Counted from the stretch's first letter, positions 41,026 through 50,098 are shown. The stretch is 64,000 nucleotides of DNA from Sphingomonas quercus (GCF_018863195.1 NZ_JAHKRT010000006.1:235873-299872), one strand, 5' to 3'. Numbers and translations: made by a program. The notes: generated from the letters alone by a model not told the origin.

Positions 41026-41796
41026 ATGCCTCGCTCCGTCGCCATCGTCACTGGCGCAAGCCAGGGCATCGGCCGCGCGACCGCCGTCCGCCTCGCGCGG
41101 GATTTCGACGCCATCGTCCTCGTCGCGCGCAGCCGCGCCCCGCTCGAAGCAGTCGCAGAGCAGATCCGCGCGCCGGGAACGGAGGTGCTCGTCATAGGGG
41201 CCGATCTTGCAGACCCGCCGGCCCCTGCCCAGCTCGTCGAGACGGTCGTCGCCCGCTTCGGCCGCATCGACGCGCTGCTCAATATCGCCGGCGCGGTGCC
41301 GCCGGACGATTTGTTTGCGATGACGGACGAGCAATGGGACGCCGGCCTTGCGCTCAAGCTCCACGGCGCGCGCCGCCTGACCATCGCCGCATGGCCGGCG
41401 CTGAGGAAGAGCCGGGGCTCCGTCGTGTTGATTGCCGGCAATTCCGCTGAGATGCCGAAGGCCAAGCAGGCGGCGGTGGGCACGATCAACGCCGCCATCG
41501 TCGCACTCGCCAAGGCCTTTGCCGGCCGCGGGCTTGAGGATGGTGTGCAGGTCAACAGCGTGCTGCCCGGCGCCGTGATGACCAGTCGCCGGCGAGCCCT
41601 GCTCGAACAATGGGCGCTGCTGCATGATGTCTCGATTGAGGAGGCGGACGCCCAGTTCCCCAGACGGGCCGGCATCGACCGTTACGGCAGGCCCGAGGAA
41701 ATCGCCGAGCTCATGGCGTTCCTCGTGTCGCCGTCCGCCAGTTGGCTGACGGGCTCCGCGCTTCGCATGGACGGCGGCGAGATAAAGGCCGTCTAG
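41026..41796 (+). CDS. SDR-fold protein lacking the catalytic Tyr-x-x-x-Lys
   Basis: A 256-residue short-chain dehydrogenase fold with intact cofactor motif T-G-A-S-Q-G-I-G near residues 9-16 and N-I-A-G-A near 87. Where Y-x-x-x-K is expected the sequence reads V-G-T-I-N (about residues 153-157), so both catalytic residues are replaced. The conserved Ser region (A-G-N-S-A-E) is kept. The protein may be a non-catalytic nucleotide-binding sensor or use other residues. ATG 41026 is preferred over GTG 41020 because of GAAGGAAG. Its TAG stop overlaps the stop of the convergent AraC gene in CTAG. Confidence 0.85.
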   Translation: MPRSVAIVTGASQGIGRATAVRLARDFDAIVLVARSRAPLEAVAEQIRAPGTEVLVIGADLADPPAPAQLVETVVARFGRIDALLNIAGAVPPDDLFAMTDEQWDAGLALKLHGARRLTIAAWPALRKSRGSVVLIAGNSAEMPKAKQAAVGTINAAIVALAKAFAGRGLEDGVQVNSVLPGAVMTSRRRALLEQWALLHDVSIEEADAQFPRRAGIDRYGRPEEIAELMAFLVSPSASWLTGSALRMDGGEIKAV

Positions 41797-42758
41797 CGCC
41801 CGCCCGCCGCCCGCCCTGTCTTTCTGAACTGCGCGGGCGTCGTGCCGACAGTCTTCTTGAAGGCGCGCTGGAACGCGGCTTCGGACTGATAGCCGACCGT
41901 CTCCGCGATCGCCCCCGCCGTTGCGTTCGACGCCCGAAGCTCACGGGCGGCGATCGTCATGCGGATGTCGGTCAGCAGCTCGGCGGCGGAACGGCGCAGC
42001 CGCTGCTGGAACTGCCTCACGAAGGTCGCACGCGACATCCCGCAGAGCGACGCGAGGTCCGGCAGCGTCCACGCCCGTGCGGGATGCCTGAACAGGGCGG
42101 ACAAGGCCGGCGCCAGCCGCGGATGCCCGGCGAGCGCGAGCAGGCCCTGGGGCGCCTCCGCGGATTCGCTCGCCAGCCGCAATGCCAGCGTGAAGAGCGC
42201 GGTCGACAGGCCGTTCAGCATGGCATGACCGCCGAGATTCTCCTGCGAGGACTCAACCCGCATCAGCGCGACAAGGGCGGCGAGCTGGGCCCGGGTTCCG
42301 CCGGAGGCGGAGCGGGCAATGGCGGCCTGCGGCCGAGCCACGAAACGCTCGGGAAAATAAGTGCGCAACAATTGCTCGTGCGTCGGCGACAGCAGAAAGC
42401 GACCGCACAGCATGTCCAGCCGATCACCGGCCCCATCATTCTCGTCGATCGGGACCGATGATCCCAGCCGTTGCCGCATCGGCCCGGGCGTCATGCCGCT
42501 CCCGTCATGAAGACTGTGGGCGGCGCCGCGCGGCAGGATCAGGATGTCGCCCGCCGACAAATGCACCGGCGCGCCGCCATCCGGATCATCGAGGATGGCG
42601 CTGCCGGCGAGCACGATATGATAGGGGATTTCGCCCGCCGCCGACCGCTCCAGCTCCAGCCGCCAGGGTGCGCCAAAGAGGCAGTGATGCTCGACCTGCC
42701 CGCTCACCGGCACGAGATCGAGAAGGTGGCTGAGCCAATCGGCGGATTCGAGCATCAT
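41793..42758 (-). CDS. RclR-like AraC family regulator with two conserved cysteines
   Basis: A 321-residue regulator: an N-terminal cupin (about 20-130) and a C-terminal double helix-turn-helix (about 225-315, with W-T-L-P-D-L-A-S-L-C-G-M-S-R-A-T-F). The cupin aligns with the E. coli reactive-chlorine sensor RclR. C26 in V-E-H-H-C and C118 in M-L-C-G-R-F take the places of RclR C21 and C89, the redox pair described for that protein. ATG 42758 gives a start resembling RclR; ATG 42797 is the alternative. It diverges from an AhpD-type gene and a DUF417 gene. Confidence 0.82.
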   Translation of the reverse strand: MMLESADWLSHLLDLVPVSGQVEHHCLFGAPWRLELERSAAGEIPYHIVLAGSAILDDPDGGAPVHLSAGDILILPRGAAHSLHDGSGMTPGPMRQRLGSSVPIDENDGAGDRLDMLCGRFLLSPTHEQLLRTYFPERFVARPQAAIARSASGGTRAQLAALVALMRVESSQENLGGHAMLNGLSTALFTLALRLASESAEAPQGLLALAGHPRLAPALSALFRHPARAWTLPDLASLCGMSRATFVRQFQQRLRRSAAELLTDIRMTIAARELRASNATAGAIAETVGYQSEAAFQRAFKKTVGTTPAQFRKTGRAAGGR

Positions 42759-42877
42759 CACCCCGTGTTTGATACTTTCGAGCATGATATTGAGCATAAC
42801 CAGAATTAGCAAGCTCACCAGCCCGTCCTAAACCGACCTCACCGGCAAGCCAGCCGGGAACGGAAAGGAAGGTTACC

Positions 42878-43414
42878 ATGTCCCGCATCGCCACCCCCGC
42901 CCTCGCCACTGCGACGGGCGCATCCGCCGAGCTCTTCGGCCAGATCAGAAAGGCTGTCGGCAGCGTTCCCAACACCTATGCCGCGATCGGCTTCGCCAGT
43001 CCTGCCGCGTTGAAGGCGGTGCTCGCGGCCGATGCCGTCCTCGCGGCGGGCTCCTTGTCAAAGGACGACCAGGAGACGATCAAGCTGCTGGTGAGCGTGT
43101 CGGCCGGATGCGACTATTGCGTCGCCGCCCACAGCCTGCTCGGCGAGCTTGCCGGCCTGTCCCCCGAAGCACTCCGCCACATCCGCGCCGGCGAGCCCAC
43201 CGGCCAGGCCCAGCGCGACGCGCTGATCCGTTTCGTCGGCCTGCTGGCCAACAGCAGCGGTACGATCGAGGACCGCGAGTTCGCGGCGATCCGTGACGCC
43301 GGCTACACCGACCAGCAGCTCGTCGAGATCAGCCTCGCCATCGCCACCACCACCTTCACCAACGTCTTCAATCGCATCAACGACACCGCCATCGACTTCC
43401 CGCCGGTGAACTGA
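42878..43414 (+). CDS. AhpD-type carboxymuconolactone decarboxylase family protein
   Basis: A 178-residue AhpD-fold protein with the redox motif G-C-D-Y-C-V-A-A-H near residues 77-85 and a C-terminal helix T-T-F-T-N-V-F-N-R. It is similar to the protein at 8037-8585 over its whole length. Likely alkylhydroperoxidase or thiol-disulfide chemistry. Its start lies 119 nt from the divergent RclR-like gene, and it is followed by the DUF417 gene. Confidence 0.87.
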   Translation: MSRIATPALATATGASAELFGQIRKAVGSVPNTYAAIGFASPAALKAVLAADAVLAAGSLSKDDQETIKLLVSVSAGCDYCVAAHSLLGELAGLSPEALRHIRAGEPTGQAQRDALIRFVGLLANSSGTIEDREFAAIRDAGYTDQQLVEISLAIATTTFTNVFNRINDTAIDFPPVN

Positions 43415-43514
43415 GGCGCCGGGCGCATCCGGGCGCCCGCTCCTCGGATCGGCTTCACACAGATGGGAGCGGGCGGCCGCGACGCACGGCCACGGCTCCG
43501 ACATGGAGGACATT

Positions 43515-44009
43515 ATGGATTTCATCGCCAACCTGCTGGGCCGCGCGGGCTTCCTGAAGCGCGACCTCGACTATCATCTGCTGCGCGCAGCGATGGTCTT
43601 CATCTTCGCCTGGTTCGGCTACGACAAGTGGTTCGAGGCGGAGATCACAGGACTGCTGCCCATCATCACGCACGGCCCATTCATTTCATGGACGATCCCG
43701 GTGCTCGGCATCCACGGCACGGCGATCTTCCTCGGAACGTCCGAGTGGACCTTCGGCAGCCTGCTGCTCCTCGGCTTCTGGAACAAGCGGATCGGCATGC
43801 TGGGCGCAATCGGTTCGACGGCCACGTTCATCGCGACCTTCACCGTCATGCCCTTCGTCCCCGATGCGTGGAACGCGGCGGCCGGCGGCTTTCCGGCGAT
43901 GACGATGAACACCGCCTTCCTGCTTAAGGATCTCGTGCTGCTCGCCGTCTCGCTCTACCTGCTCCACCAGGACGCTACCCGGGTGCTCGAGGCCCGGAAG
44001 GCAGGTTGA
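43515..44009 (+). CDS. DUF417 (YkgB/RclC-like) membrane protein
   Basis: A 164-residue inner-membrane protein with four helices. The run L-G-A-I-G-S-T-A-T-F-I-A-T-F-T-V-M-P and the C-terminal G-G-F-P-A-M-T-M-N-T-A-F-L-L-K-D match DUF417, the family of E. coli RclC (YkgB), encoded in the reactive-chlorine operon. I chose ATG 43515 with GGAGG upstream rather than ATG 43503. Its position beside an RclR-like regulator supports a role in oxidant resistance. Confidence 0.85.
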   Translation: MDFIANLLGRAGFLKRDLDYHLLRAAMVFIFAWFGYDKWFEAEITGLLPIITHGPFISWTIPVLGIHGTAIFLGTSEWTFGSLLLLGFWNKRIGMLGAIGSTATFIATFTVMPFVPDAWNAAAGGFPAMTMNTAFLLKDLVLLAVSLYLLHQDATRVLEARKAG

Positions 44010-44168
44010 CGAGGGCTGAAACGGGTGCGCCTCTTCGCGACCGGGCAGATCCCCTGCGGCTGGGCGAAGGCGACCAAGTGATCGTGCCTGTTGGCCGCCC
44101 GGTTCGACGCGCTGGCCTCACGGCGCCGCCCCCGCTCCTGTCGCCTGAATCGGCCGTTGACAGGAAAA

Positions 44169-44176
44169 TCTACTTA
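44169..44176 (-). promoter_or_regulatory. Candidate PadR site TAAGTAGA before the PadR gene
   Basis: On the minus strand TAAGTAGA ends 14 nt upstream of the PadR start codon. It differs by one base from TATGTAGA, found upstream of the small membrane-anchored protein gene (45682-45695) and of the S41 peptidase gene (47234-47247). Possible autoregulatory operator. Confidence 0.35.
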
Positions 44177-44190
44177 CGTTGAGAAGGCGT

Positions 44191-44493
44191 ATGGGCCGCA
44201 ATCGCCGACCATCGAAGCAAATGCTGATCCTCCTGGAGGCGCTGTCTGCGCGCAGCCAGCAGTGGCGTCACGGCTATGATCTGATGAAGGAAACCGGCCT
44301 CTTGTCCGGCACCCTCTATCCGTTGCTGATGCGGATGACTGAGCAAGGGCTAGTCGAAGCGGAATGGCGCGAGCCCGCGCAAATCGGACGACCTGCCCGC
44401 CACGCCTACCGGCTGACCGCCGCAGGCGTGGCGTTGGCGCGCGAGGCTGCCAGCGCTCGACCCGCGTCCTTTTCAACGGCAGCCCTTGCATGA
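44191..44493 (+). CDS. PadR family transcriptional regulator
   Basis: A 100-residue winged-helix protein of the short PadR class: W-R-H-G-Y-D-L-M-K-E-T-G-L-L-S-G-T-L-Y-P near residues 27-46, and the wing G-R-P-A-R-H-A-Y-R-L-T. ATG 44191 follows AGAAGG. Its stop overlaps the start of a membrane protein gene (ATGA). Pairs of this kind usually form a repressor and a membrane partner controlled together. Confidence 0.9.
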   Translation: MGRNRRPSKQMLILLEALSARSQQWRHGYDLMKETGLLSGTLYPLLMRMTEQGLVEAEWREPAQIGRPARHAYRLTAAGVALAREAASARPASFSTAALA

Positions 44494-45125
44494 TCATCGC
44501 CCTGTCAAAGGCGTTGATGACGCTGGCGACGAACAGCCTCGGCGAAAGCCGCAGCGACTGGGCCCAGGCGATGGCATGCGAGTTCGAGGTAGCGACCGCA
44601 GATGGGAAGCCGCTCAGCTTTGCCGCGGGCTGCCTGATCGCCGCGTGTTGCGAGATACCTCGACACAGCGAAGGGAGGCTTGCCCTCACCAATTATGCGC
44701 TCGCGCTGGGCCTGCTCATCCCGATGGCGGCGTTACAGGTCGCGCAGATGACCGGCCTGCCATTGTTGCTTACCGGCAGCGCCGACGGGATTCCGACCGC
44801 GGGCGTCAACTCCAGCCCCTATTTGATTCTGTCACGGCTCAGCGCGGCGCCGATCCTGCTGGCCCTCTGGCTGTCGCTCGGGGTCGCGCATCTGTGTCTG
44901 GCGTGGGCGGTGGTCGAACGGAACGGGCCGCGCGTGGTCAAGGCCGCGGCATTGATGGGGGCGGCGGTGCTCACGCTGTTCCTGCTGATGGGCGTGCTGC
45001 TCATTAATATGGCGTCGCTCGCCGGCCACGTCGCTGCCATGGCCGCCGAACTCGCCCTTGTTGCGATCGTCGCGCGATTGCACGCGCGTCTTCATTCAAG
45101 CGCCGCCGCTGATCTGATCGCCTGA
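44490..45125 (+). CDS. Membrane protein coupled to PadR
   Basis: A 211-residue inner-membrane protein with about four helices (two around residues 70-90 and 115-145, two near 150-200). The N-terminal amphipathic region S-R-S-D-W-A-Q-A-M-A-C-E-F-E is a common mark of small integral proteins encoded after PadR genes. No enzymatic motif. Its ATG overlaps the PadR stop. The function is unknown. Confidence 0.7.
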   Translation: MIIALSKALMTLATNSLGESRSDWAQAMACEFEVATADGKPLSFAAGCLIAACCEIPRHSEGRLALTNYALALGLLIPMAALQVAQMTGLPLLLTGSADGIPTAGVNSSPYLILSRLSAAPILLALWLSLGVAHLCLAWAVVERNGPRVVKAAALMGAAVLTLFLLMGVLLINMASLAGHVAAMAAELALVAIVARLHARLHSSAAADLIA

Positions 45126-45183
45126 GCACCGCTGCCCGCCCGAAGCTACGCCACGGCGCTCGGGGTGCGGCTTCAGATGCGGG

Positions 45184-45576
45184 TCATCGCCTGCCCGGGC
45201 GTTGCGCCTGCCTTACGAATATATAAGGGCTCAATCCCTGGTAGAGCATGATCTTGGTGGGCACGGGCATCCTGTCCAGTCGCAGCTTGCGGACGGAGCG
45301 CGTGCCATCGACGTCGAAACCCCAGTCCGGAACCGCCCCGACGAAGGTGCGTGGAAGCACATAGGCCCCCTCCGCGTCCTTGCCGACAATATAGCGGACC
45401 GCTTGTCCGCCATTGAGCAGCATCTTGCCGTCGACCAGTTCTACGGTGCCGCAACAATCATTCGCGAAGATGCCGTTCTCCCCTGCCTTTAAGGACGGCT
45501 GGCGGGAGAAGAGGCCAGGCATCGCCAACACCAAAGCCGCCGCCACAACAGCGCCGGCGATCATCCATCGCCACAT
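45184..45576 (-). CDS. Hypothetical membrane-anchored or exported protein
   Basis: A 130-residue protein with one N-terminal hydrophobic segment (residues 5-24), serving as signal anchor or signal peptide, and a beta-rich exported domain. A C-C pair lies near residues 41-42 (A-N-D-C-C-G-T-V-E). I do not recognise the family. It stands alone, convergent with the PadR/membrane pair, and has a perfect dyad (45682-45695) upstream. Confidence 0.55.
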   Translation of the reverse strand: MWRWMIAGAVVAAALVLAMPGLFSRQPSLKAGENGIFANDCCGTVELVDGKMLLNGGQAVRYIVGKDAEGAYVLPRTFVGAVPDWGFDVDGTRSVRKLRLDRMPVPTKIMLYQGLSPYIFVRQAQRPGRR

Positions 45577-45681
45577 GATCCCACCCTTCCCTCAACACGA
45601 CGCCCCGCGGCCTTTTGGCGGCGGGGCCGGCCGGTCGCTCATGGATCCAGCCTCAGCCTGCGCCTAATGCGCTATTCCTAT

Positions 45682-45695
45682 ATATGTAGACATAT
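45682..45695. promoter_or_regulatory. Dyad ATATGT-AG-ACATAT upstream of 45184-45576
   Basis: A perfect inverted repeat about 106 nt before the start codon at 45576. ATGT/ACAT half sites are characteristic of PadR operators. The related sequence TTATGTAGAGTTAT (11 of 14 bases identical) lies upstream of the S41 peptidase gene. Confidence 0.4.
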
Positions 45696-45754
45696 CCAGA
45701 TCCTGTCGGCGTGAGTCGGCCACGCAGCCGTGCATAGCGGATGGGCGAGAACCC

Positions 45755-47107
45755 CTACTTCCCCGGCGGATGAGGCATGAACCCTGTCGTGGCCAGCACG
45801 CGCCCGTCAGGATCGACGGCGATCCCGATCCCCGCCGCGCCGTTGTCGAATGTCGCGACGTACATGTCCGCGCCCATCCTCACCTCGCGAAATGTGAGCG
45901 ACTTGAGTTCGCCATAGCGCATCCGCTGCGCCAGCATGAACGGCAGGGCCCGGCGTGCCTCCTCAATGGCGTCGGGAGCAAACAGCGTGTCGTCCATCTT
46001 GCCAGTCGCGTACATGGCGATGACGCGTCGCAGCACCGCGTCGCTGCCCGGCACCGGCGTGCTGCGTGGCGTAAACAGCTGCTCGCGCGAAGCGGCGTTG
46101 ATATCGGCGACCGGCTCCTCGCCAAGCGCTTTCAGCGCGGCGCCGAGTGCTTCCGCCTCCGGCACCCTGACGTCGGGCTCCACGCCAACACCCTCCCAGT
46201 TGGTTTTGGTGATCGGGCTTTCGGGGCGGCCACCGGGCATCGCAACCAGCAGGTCATAGCCCAGGCTGACCGGCCCGACGGGGTTGGCACCGCCGCCAGT
46301 CACCTCGCCAACAAGGGTCGCGCGCTTCATCGTCTTGAGGTCGTAGGCGAACTCCTCCCCGCCGGAGAAGGTGGCTTTACTGGTCAGGACGTAGATGGGC
46401 ACACCGCCAAAGCTGAACGGCGTCGGGCTGGTTATGGTACGATCGCGCTTGAACTCGCGGGTTCCCGGCGTCCGGCCAATGAACTCGATGATCGTCACCG
46501 GCTCTCCGGGCGGTAGCAGGTAGCTGACGAGGTAGGCGACCGATTGCGGCACGCCGCCGCCGTTGCGCCGATCGTCGATGATCAGTGCGCGGCTTCCTTT
46601 CAGCTTGGCCAGGGCACGATCAAGCACCGGCTTGAACACCGGCGGCGGCGGAAACCCCGAAACCTCGATGTAGCCGATATCGTTCGCGAGTTTGTCGGCG
46701 CGGACGATCCCTGCCTCGTCGCGTGGGGCGGGACGGGCCCCGGCCGGCGGCGGCGGCGGTGGGGACGCTTGCGAGATGACGCGCAGGTGCTTGTCATGGG
46801 CGACGGCGGCGAGATCGGCGGTCAGCCGTGCGGCAAGGGCGGCCGGATCGCTCAGGGCGTTGTAGTCACCCCGCGCGAGCGCGGCGGTCAGGGCGGCTGC
46901 GGCCTGCTCACCGATTTCGGGAAAGACATATTGGTCGCGCATCGACTGGGCGAGCTTCTCAACCACCGCCTGTCGCCCGGCCGGATCGATTGCCTTGGCC
47001 GGCGCGGCTACGGGCTGCGGGCCTGCCTGCGCAGCAGCGGGCGCGGCAGATGCCGCCAGCAAGGGGAGGACTGAGGCGCAGGCGGCGAAGCAAAGGCGAA
47101 GGATCAT
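45755..47107 (-). CDS. S41 family peptidase (IRBP/tricorn-core type), secreted
   Basis: A 450-residue exported protein with a signal peptide (cleavage near A-A-A-Q, residue 27). An N-terminal helical domain (40-110) precedes the S41 catalytic core: N-D-I-G-Y-I-E-V-S-G-F near 143, A-L-I-I-D-D-R-R-N-G-G-G near 173, and T-S-K-A-T-F-S-G-G-E-E near 242-252 with the likely nucleophilic Ser. There is no PDZ domain, as in the IRBP-like subgroup. The C-terminal 120 residues are an extra domain. The substrate is unknown. Confidence 0.87.
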   Translation of the reverse strand: MILRLCFAACASVLPLLAASAAPAAAQAGPQPVAAPAKAIDPAGRQAVVEKLAQSMRDQYVFPEIGEQAAAALTAALARGDYNALSDPAALAARLTADLAAVAHDKHLRVISQASPPPPPPAGARPAPRDEAGIVRADKLANDIGYIEVSGFPPPPVFKPVLDRALAKLKGSRALIIDDRRNGGGVPQSVAYLVSYLLPPGEPVTIIEFIGRTPGTREFKRDRTITSPTPFSFGGVPIYVLTSKATFSGGEEFAYDLKTMKRATLVGEVTGGGANPVGPVSLGYDLLVAMPGGRPESPITKTNWEGVGVEPDVRVPEAEALGAALKALGEEPVADINAASREQLFTPRSTPVPGSDAVLRRVIAMYATGKMDDTLFAPDAIEEARRALPFMLAQRMRYGELKSLTFREVRMGADMYVATFDNGAAGIGIAVDPDGRVLATTGFMPHPPGK

Positions 47108-47606
47108 GACGAGTCTCCTCTCTCAATCCGGGCGCCAGCGCCTGCTTTCCGTCATACCCACCATTCCGCATCCCGGATCAGCGGAGAATGTGGCGTGACA
47201 GTTCGGCGGATAGAGCCGTTCGGGATATACAACTTATGTAGAGTTATGAGTCAAGTGAACTGAGCCGGTACGCGCCGCTCAGGTCGCCTGCCGGCCTTTC
47301 CGAGCATCCGGAACCTGCTGGCCGTTGATGATCCCGATCGTGACGCCCGAGGGCCTCGGCGACACCAGGATCGGGAACAACGTGGGCTACTGACGTGGAA
47401 GTAGACGACGCTCGCGAACCGCCAGCCCCCTCCAGGTCGATCCTCTTGCGAGGTGGTCGATCGTTAAGGTCGAGCAGAAATAACGGCTCTTGCGGCAAAG
47501 AAGTCGGAACGAATATTCGTTAGAGGTTCGTAACTAGTTGATATCCTCATCGGAAATTAACCATTGGCGCCTTACTGGAACACCTCCTTCCGGGTGAGAC
47601 AATGCT
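47108..47606. other. Divergent control region S41 peptidase / GGDEF-EAL gene
   Basis: About 500 nt with no convincing gene. It must hold promoters for both flanking genes. TTATGTAGAGTTAT at 47234-47247 resembles the dyad at 45682-45695. The right end (47500-47560) is AT-rich, as expected for a promoter. Confidence 0.4.
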
Positions 47607-49886
47607 ATGCGGGCGCCTCGCGACGACCAGGCCTTCAGTTCTCGATTTCGTACTCGGGTCTTGATTCCGGTCGCCTTCGTGTTTCTCAGCGTCGCGGCAC
47701 TCGCCGCGTTCGGACTCCATCATTTCTCGACGAAGAGCGATCAGATATCGATCGATCGTCAGTCACGGGAAGCCGCCAGGGCCATCGACGGCAGTCTCGA
47801 TGAATTGATCCAGACCCAGCAGGGCGCCGCCGTCTGGGATGATCTTATCCTGAAACTGAGGGAACCCAGGCTCGACACCGTTTGGCTGAACGAAAATCTC
47901 GGGGAGTGGCTGTGGCGATTTTTCCGCCACGATCAGACCTATGTGCTGAACGCGGAGGATAACGCCATTTATGGCATGTCCAGCGGCCGACCGATCGCGC
48001 CCGGGAGCTACGCCACCGTGTTCCCGGACCTGAGGACGCTGGTTGAGGCGGTCCGGCGGCAATCGCGCCCCGGAATGCTCGCCCGGCCGGACGCGATCGT
48101 CCATGTCGGAGACCTTCTTCTGGTGCAAGGGCGGCCGGCGGCGGTGAGCGTGATGCGCATCGTGCCGTTCACCAACCGGGTCCGTCAGACGCCCGGCAGG
48201 GAATATCTGCTGATCAGCGTCCGCTTTCTGGACGGGAGCTTCCTGAAGGGTCTTTCGGAAGCCAACCTCATCGCCACGCCCCGTTTTTCAAGGTCGGAGC
48301 AGGTGGCAGCGGACGAACTGGCAATGCCGATCAGATCCAGCAGCGGCTCGCCGGTCGGCTTCTTCATCTGGCGGCCGGAGCTGCCCGGAAGCGAGCTGTG
48401 GCGGTCGATGATTCCGTTCGGCGCGACGGAGCTCGCGATCCTCGGGCTCGTCATGGTCTTGCTGGCCTATCGTGTTCGCAAGCTGATGCGTCGCGAGGAC
48501 CGCATCATCAAGAAGCTCCAGGCCGCTCAGGTGGAGCTAAGGGCGAGCGAGGCTCAGGCCAGTCATCTCGCCTTTCACGACGCCCTGACCGGGCTGCCGA
48601 ACCGGGCCTTGTTCAACAACTGCATCGAACAGGCGCTCGGCGATGCGCGCAAGGGCCGGCCTTTCGCCGTCCTGCTGCTCGATCTCGATCGCTTCAAGCA
48701 GGTGAACGACACGCTCGGCCATCTCGCCGGAGACGCGCTGATCCAGGAGTTCGCCCGCCGCCTGAACGGTCTGGTTGAAGCCGACGAAACGGTAGCCCGT
48801 CTGGGAGGAGATGAGTTCGCCGTGCTGGCGATCGCCTCGGCCAACCGGATCGAGGAACTTGCCGGCAAGATCCTGGACGAGGCGAGCAGGCCTTTCGAGG
48901 TGCTCGGCAATCGCGTGTATGTGGGCGTCAGCGTCGGTATCGCGGGGATGCCCGAATGCGGCCTGGACCGCACCGAGATCATGCGCAAGGCCGACATCGC
49001 GCTCTATCGCGCCAAGGAGCAGGAGGGGAGCTGCTACCGCCTGTTCACCACGAACATGGATGAGGCGGTCCGGCTGCGCGCCAGCCTTGAGGAAGATTTG
49101 CGCGCCGCGCTTGCCGCCGGCACGGGCCTGGAGGTTTACTATCAGCCTCAGGTAGCTGGCGACGGCAGCACCATCATCGGCCTCGAGGCGCTCGCCCGGT
49201 GGCATCACCCGACCCGCGGTTTCATTACCCCCCAGCTTTTCGTGCCCATCGCGGAGGAAACCGGCCTCATCCTCGAACTGGGTGATTGGGTTCTCGCGGA
49301 GGCATGTCGTGCCGCCGCCCACTGGCCCACGCTCTCGATCGCGGTGAACCTCTCGCCCGTGCAGTTCCGCACATTGGGCTTTGTCGAACGCGTTCGCGCG
49401 ATCGTGGCGGAGGCCGGCGTCGACCCGCGGCAGATCGAGCTTGAGATCACCGAGGGCCTGCTGATCAATGACGACCAGGCCGTGCTGAACTCGCTTCGCG
49501 AGCTTCGATCCGCCGGCTTCAGGATCGCGCTCGACGATTTCGGTACCGGCTATTCGAGCCTCAGCTACCTGCGGAAATTCGAGGTCGACAAGATCAAGAT
49601 CGATCGCAGCTTCGTGCAGAATCTTGGGCTGACCCTCGACTCCTCGGCGATCATCACCGCAGTGGTGACGCTGGGCCACGCGATGGGGTTATCCGTGACC
49701 GCGGAAGGGGTGGAGACCGCTGAGCAGGGAGCGATGCTCTCGGCAATCGGCTGCAACGAGTTGCAGGGGTACCTCTATTCCCAGGCGCTTCCGGAGGGGG
49801 AGATCGCCCAGCTGCTGAGCGCGGCCGAACTCCTGGGCGAGCACGCGCTTCCGACCCGCTCGCGAAAAATGTCAGCCCGAAGGTAG
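47607..49886 (+). CDS. Membrane GGDEF-EAL cyclic-di-GMP protein with periplasmic CHASE4-like sensor
   Basis: A 759-residue inner-membrane signalling protein. TM1 is residues 18-40 and TM2 about 272-290. Between them is a periplasmic sensor of the CHASE4 type (Q-Q-G-A-A-V-W-D-D near 73, the V-W-D-D element). GGDEF domain 323-480 has an intact G-G-D-E-F near 399, and I see no R-x-x-D inhibitory site before it. EAL domain 500-740 has E-A-L near 525, N-L-S-P, E-L-E-I-T-E, D-D-F-G-T-G-Y-S and A-E-G-V-E, all intact. It may therefore both make and degrade c-di-GMP. Confidence 0.92.
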   Translation: MRAPRDDQAFSSRFRTRVLIPVAFVFLSVAALAAFGLHHFSTKSDQISIDRQSREAARAIDGSLDELIQTQQGAAVWDDLILKLREPRLDTVWLNENLGEWLWRFFRHDQTYVLNAEDNAIYGMSSGRPIAPGSYATVFPDLRTLVEAVRRQSRPGMLARPDAIVHVGDLLLVQGRPAAVSVMRIVPFTNRVRQTPGREYLLISVRFLDGSFLKGLSEANLIATPRFSRSEQVAADELAMPIRSSSGSPVGFFIWRPELPGSELWRSMIPFGATELAILGLVMVLLAYRVRKLMRREDRIIKKLQAAQVELRASEAQASHLAFHDALTGLPNRALFNNCIEQALGDARKGRPFAVLLLDLDRFKQVNDTLGHLAGDALIQEFARRLNGLVEADETVARLGGDEFAVLAIASANRIEELAGKILDEASRPFEVLGNRVYVGVSVGIAGMPECGLDRTEIMRKADIALYRAKEQEGSCYRLFTTNMDEAVRLRASLEEDLRAALAAGTGLEVYYQPQVAGDGSTIIGLEALARWHHPTRGFITPQLFVPIAEETGLILELGDWVLAEACRAAAHWPTLSIAVNLSPVQFRTLGFVERVRAIVAEAGVDPRQIELEITEGLLINDDQAVLNSLRELRSAGFRIALDDFGTGYSSLSYLRKFEVDKIKIDRSFVQNLGLTLDSSAIITAVVTLGHAMGLSVTAEGVETAEQGAMLSAIGCNELQGYLYSQALPEGEIAQLLSAAELLGEHALPTRSRKMSARR

Positions 49887-50062
49887 ATCGCGTACGGAAT
49901 GATCGCGGCGCCGCTCTCGGTGTTCCGCATCGGGGTGGCGTCCGCTCCGGACTGGGAAGCGGACCGTCCCGACTGGAACAGTCCTGGCCGCCCGTTTCGG
50001 CTCCTCCGAGCCTGGCCGGGCGATCCGCGTCCATCCGCTGTATCGACAATTCCCGATTGATG

Positions 50063-50098
50063 TTGACCCCCACCTGACTCATCGATATTTTCCGATGA
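50063..50098 (+). promoter_or_regulatory. ars promoter with overlapping ArsR dyad
   Basis: TTGACC (50063-50068), 17 nt, then TATTTT (50086-50091). The dyad TCATCG (50079-50084) and CGATGA (50093-50098) straddles the -10 and ends directly at the arsR ATG (50099). The short distance from -10 to start codon suggests a leaderless or nearly leaderless arsR mRNA. Confidence 0.6.

Noticed and set aside
47244..47498. Minus-strand 84-codon frame between the S41 and GGDEF-EAL genes
   Set aside because: No recognisable product and it lies across the likely divergent promoters.
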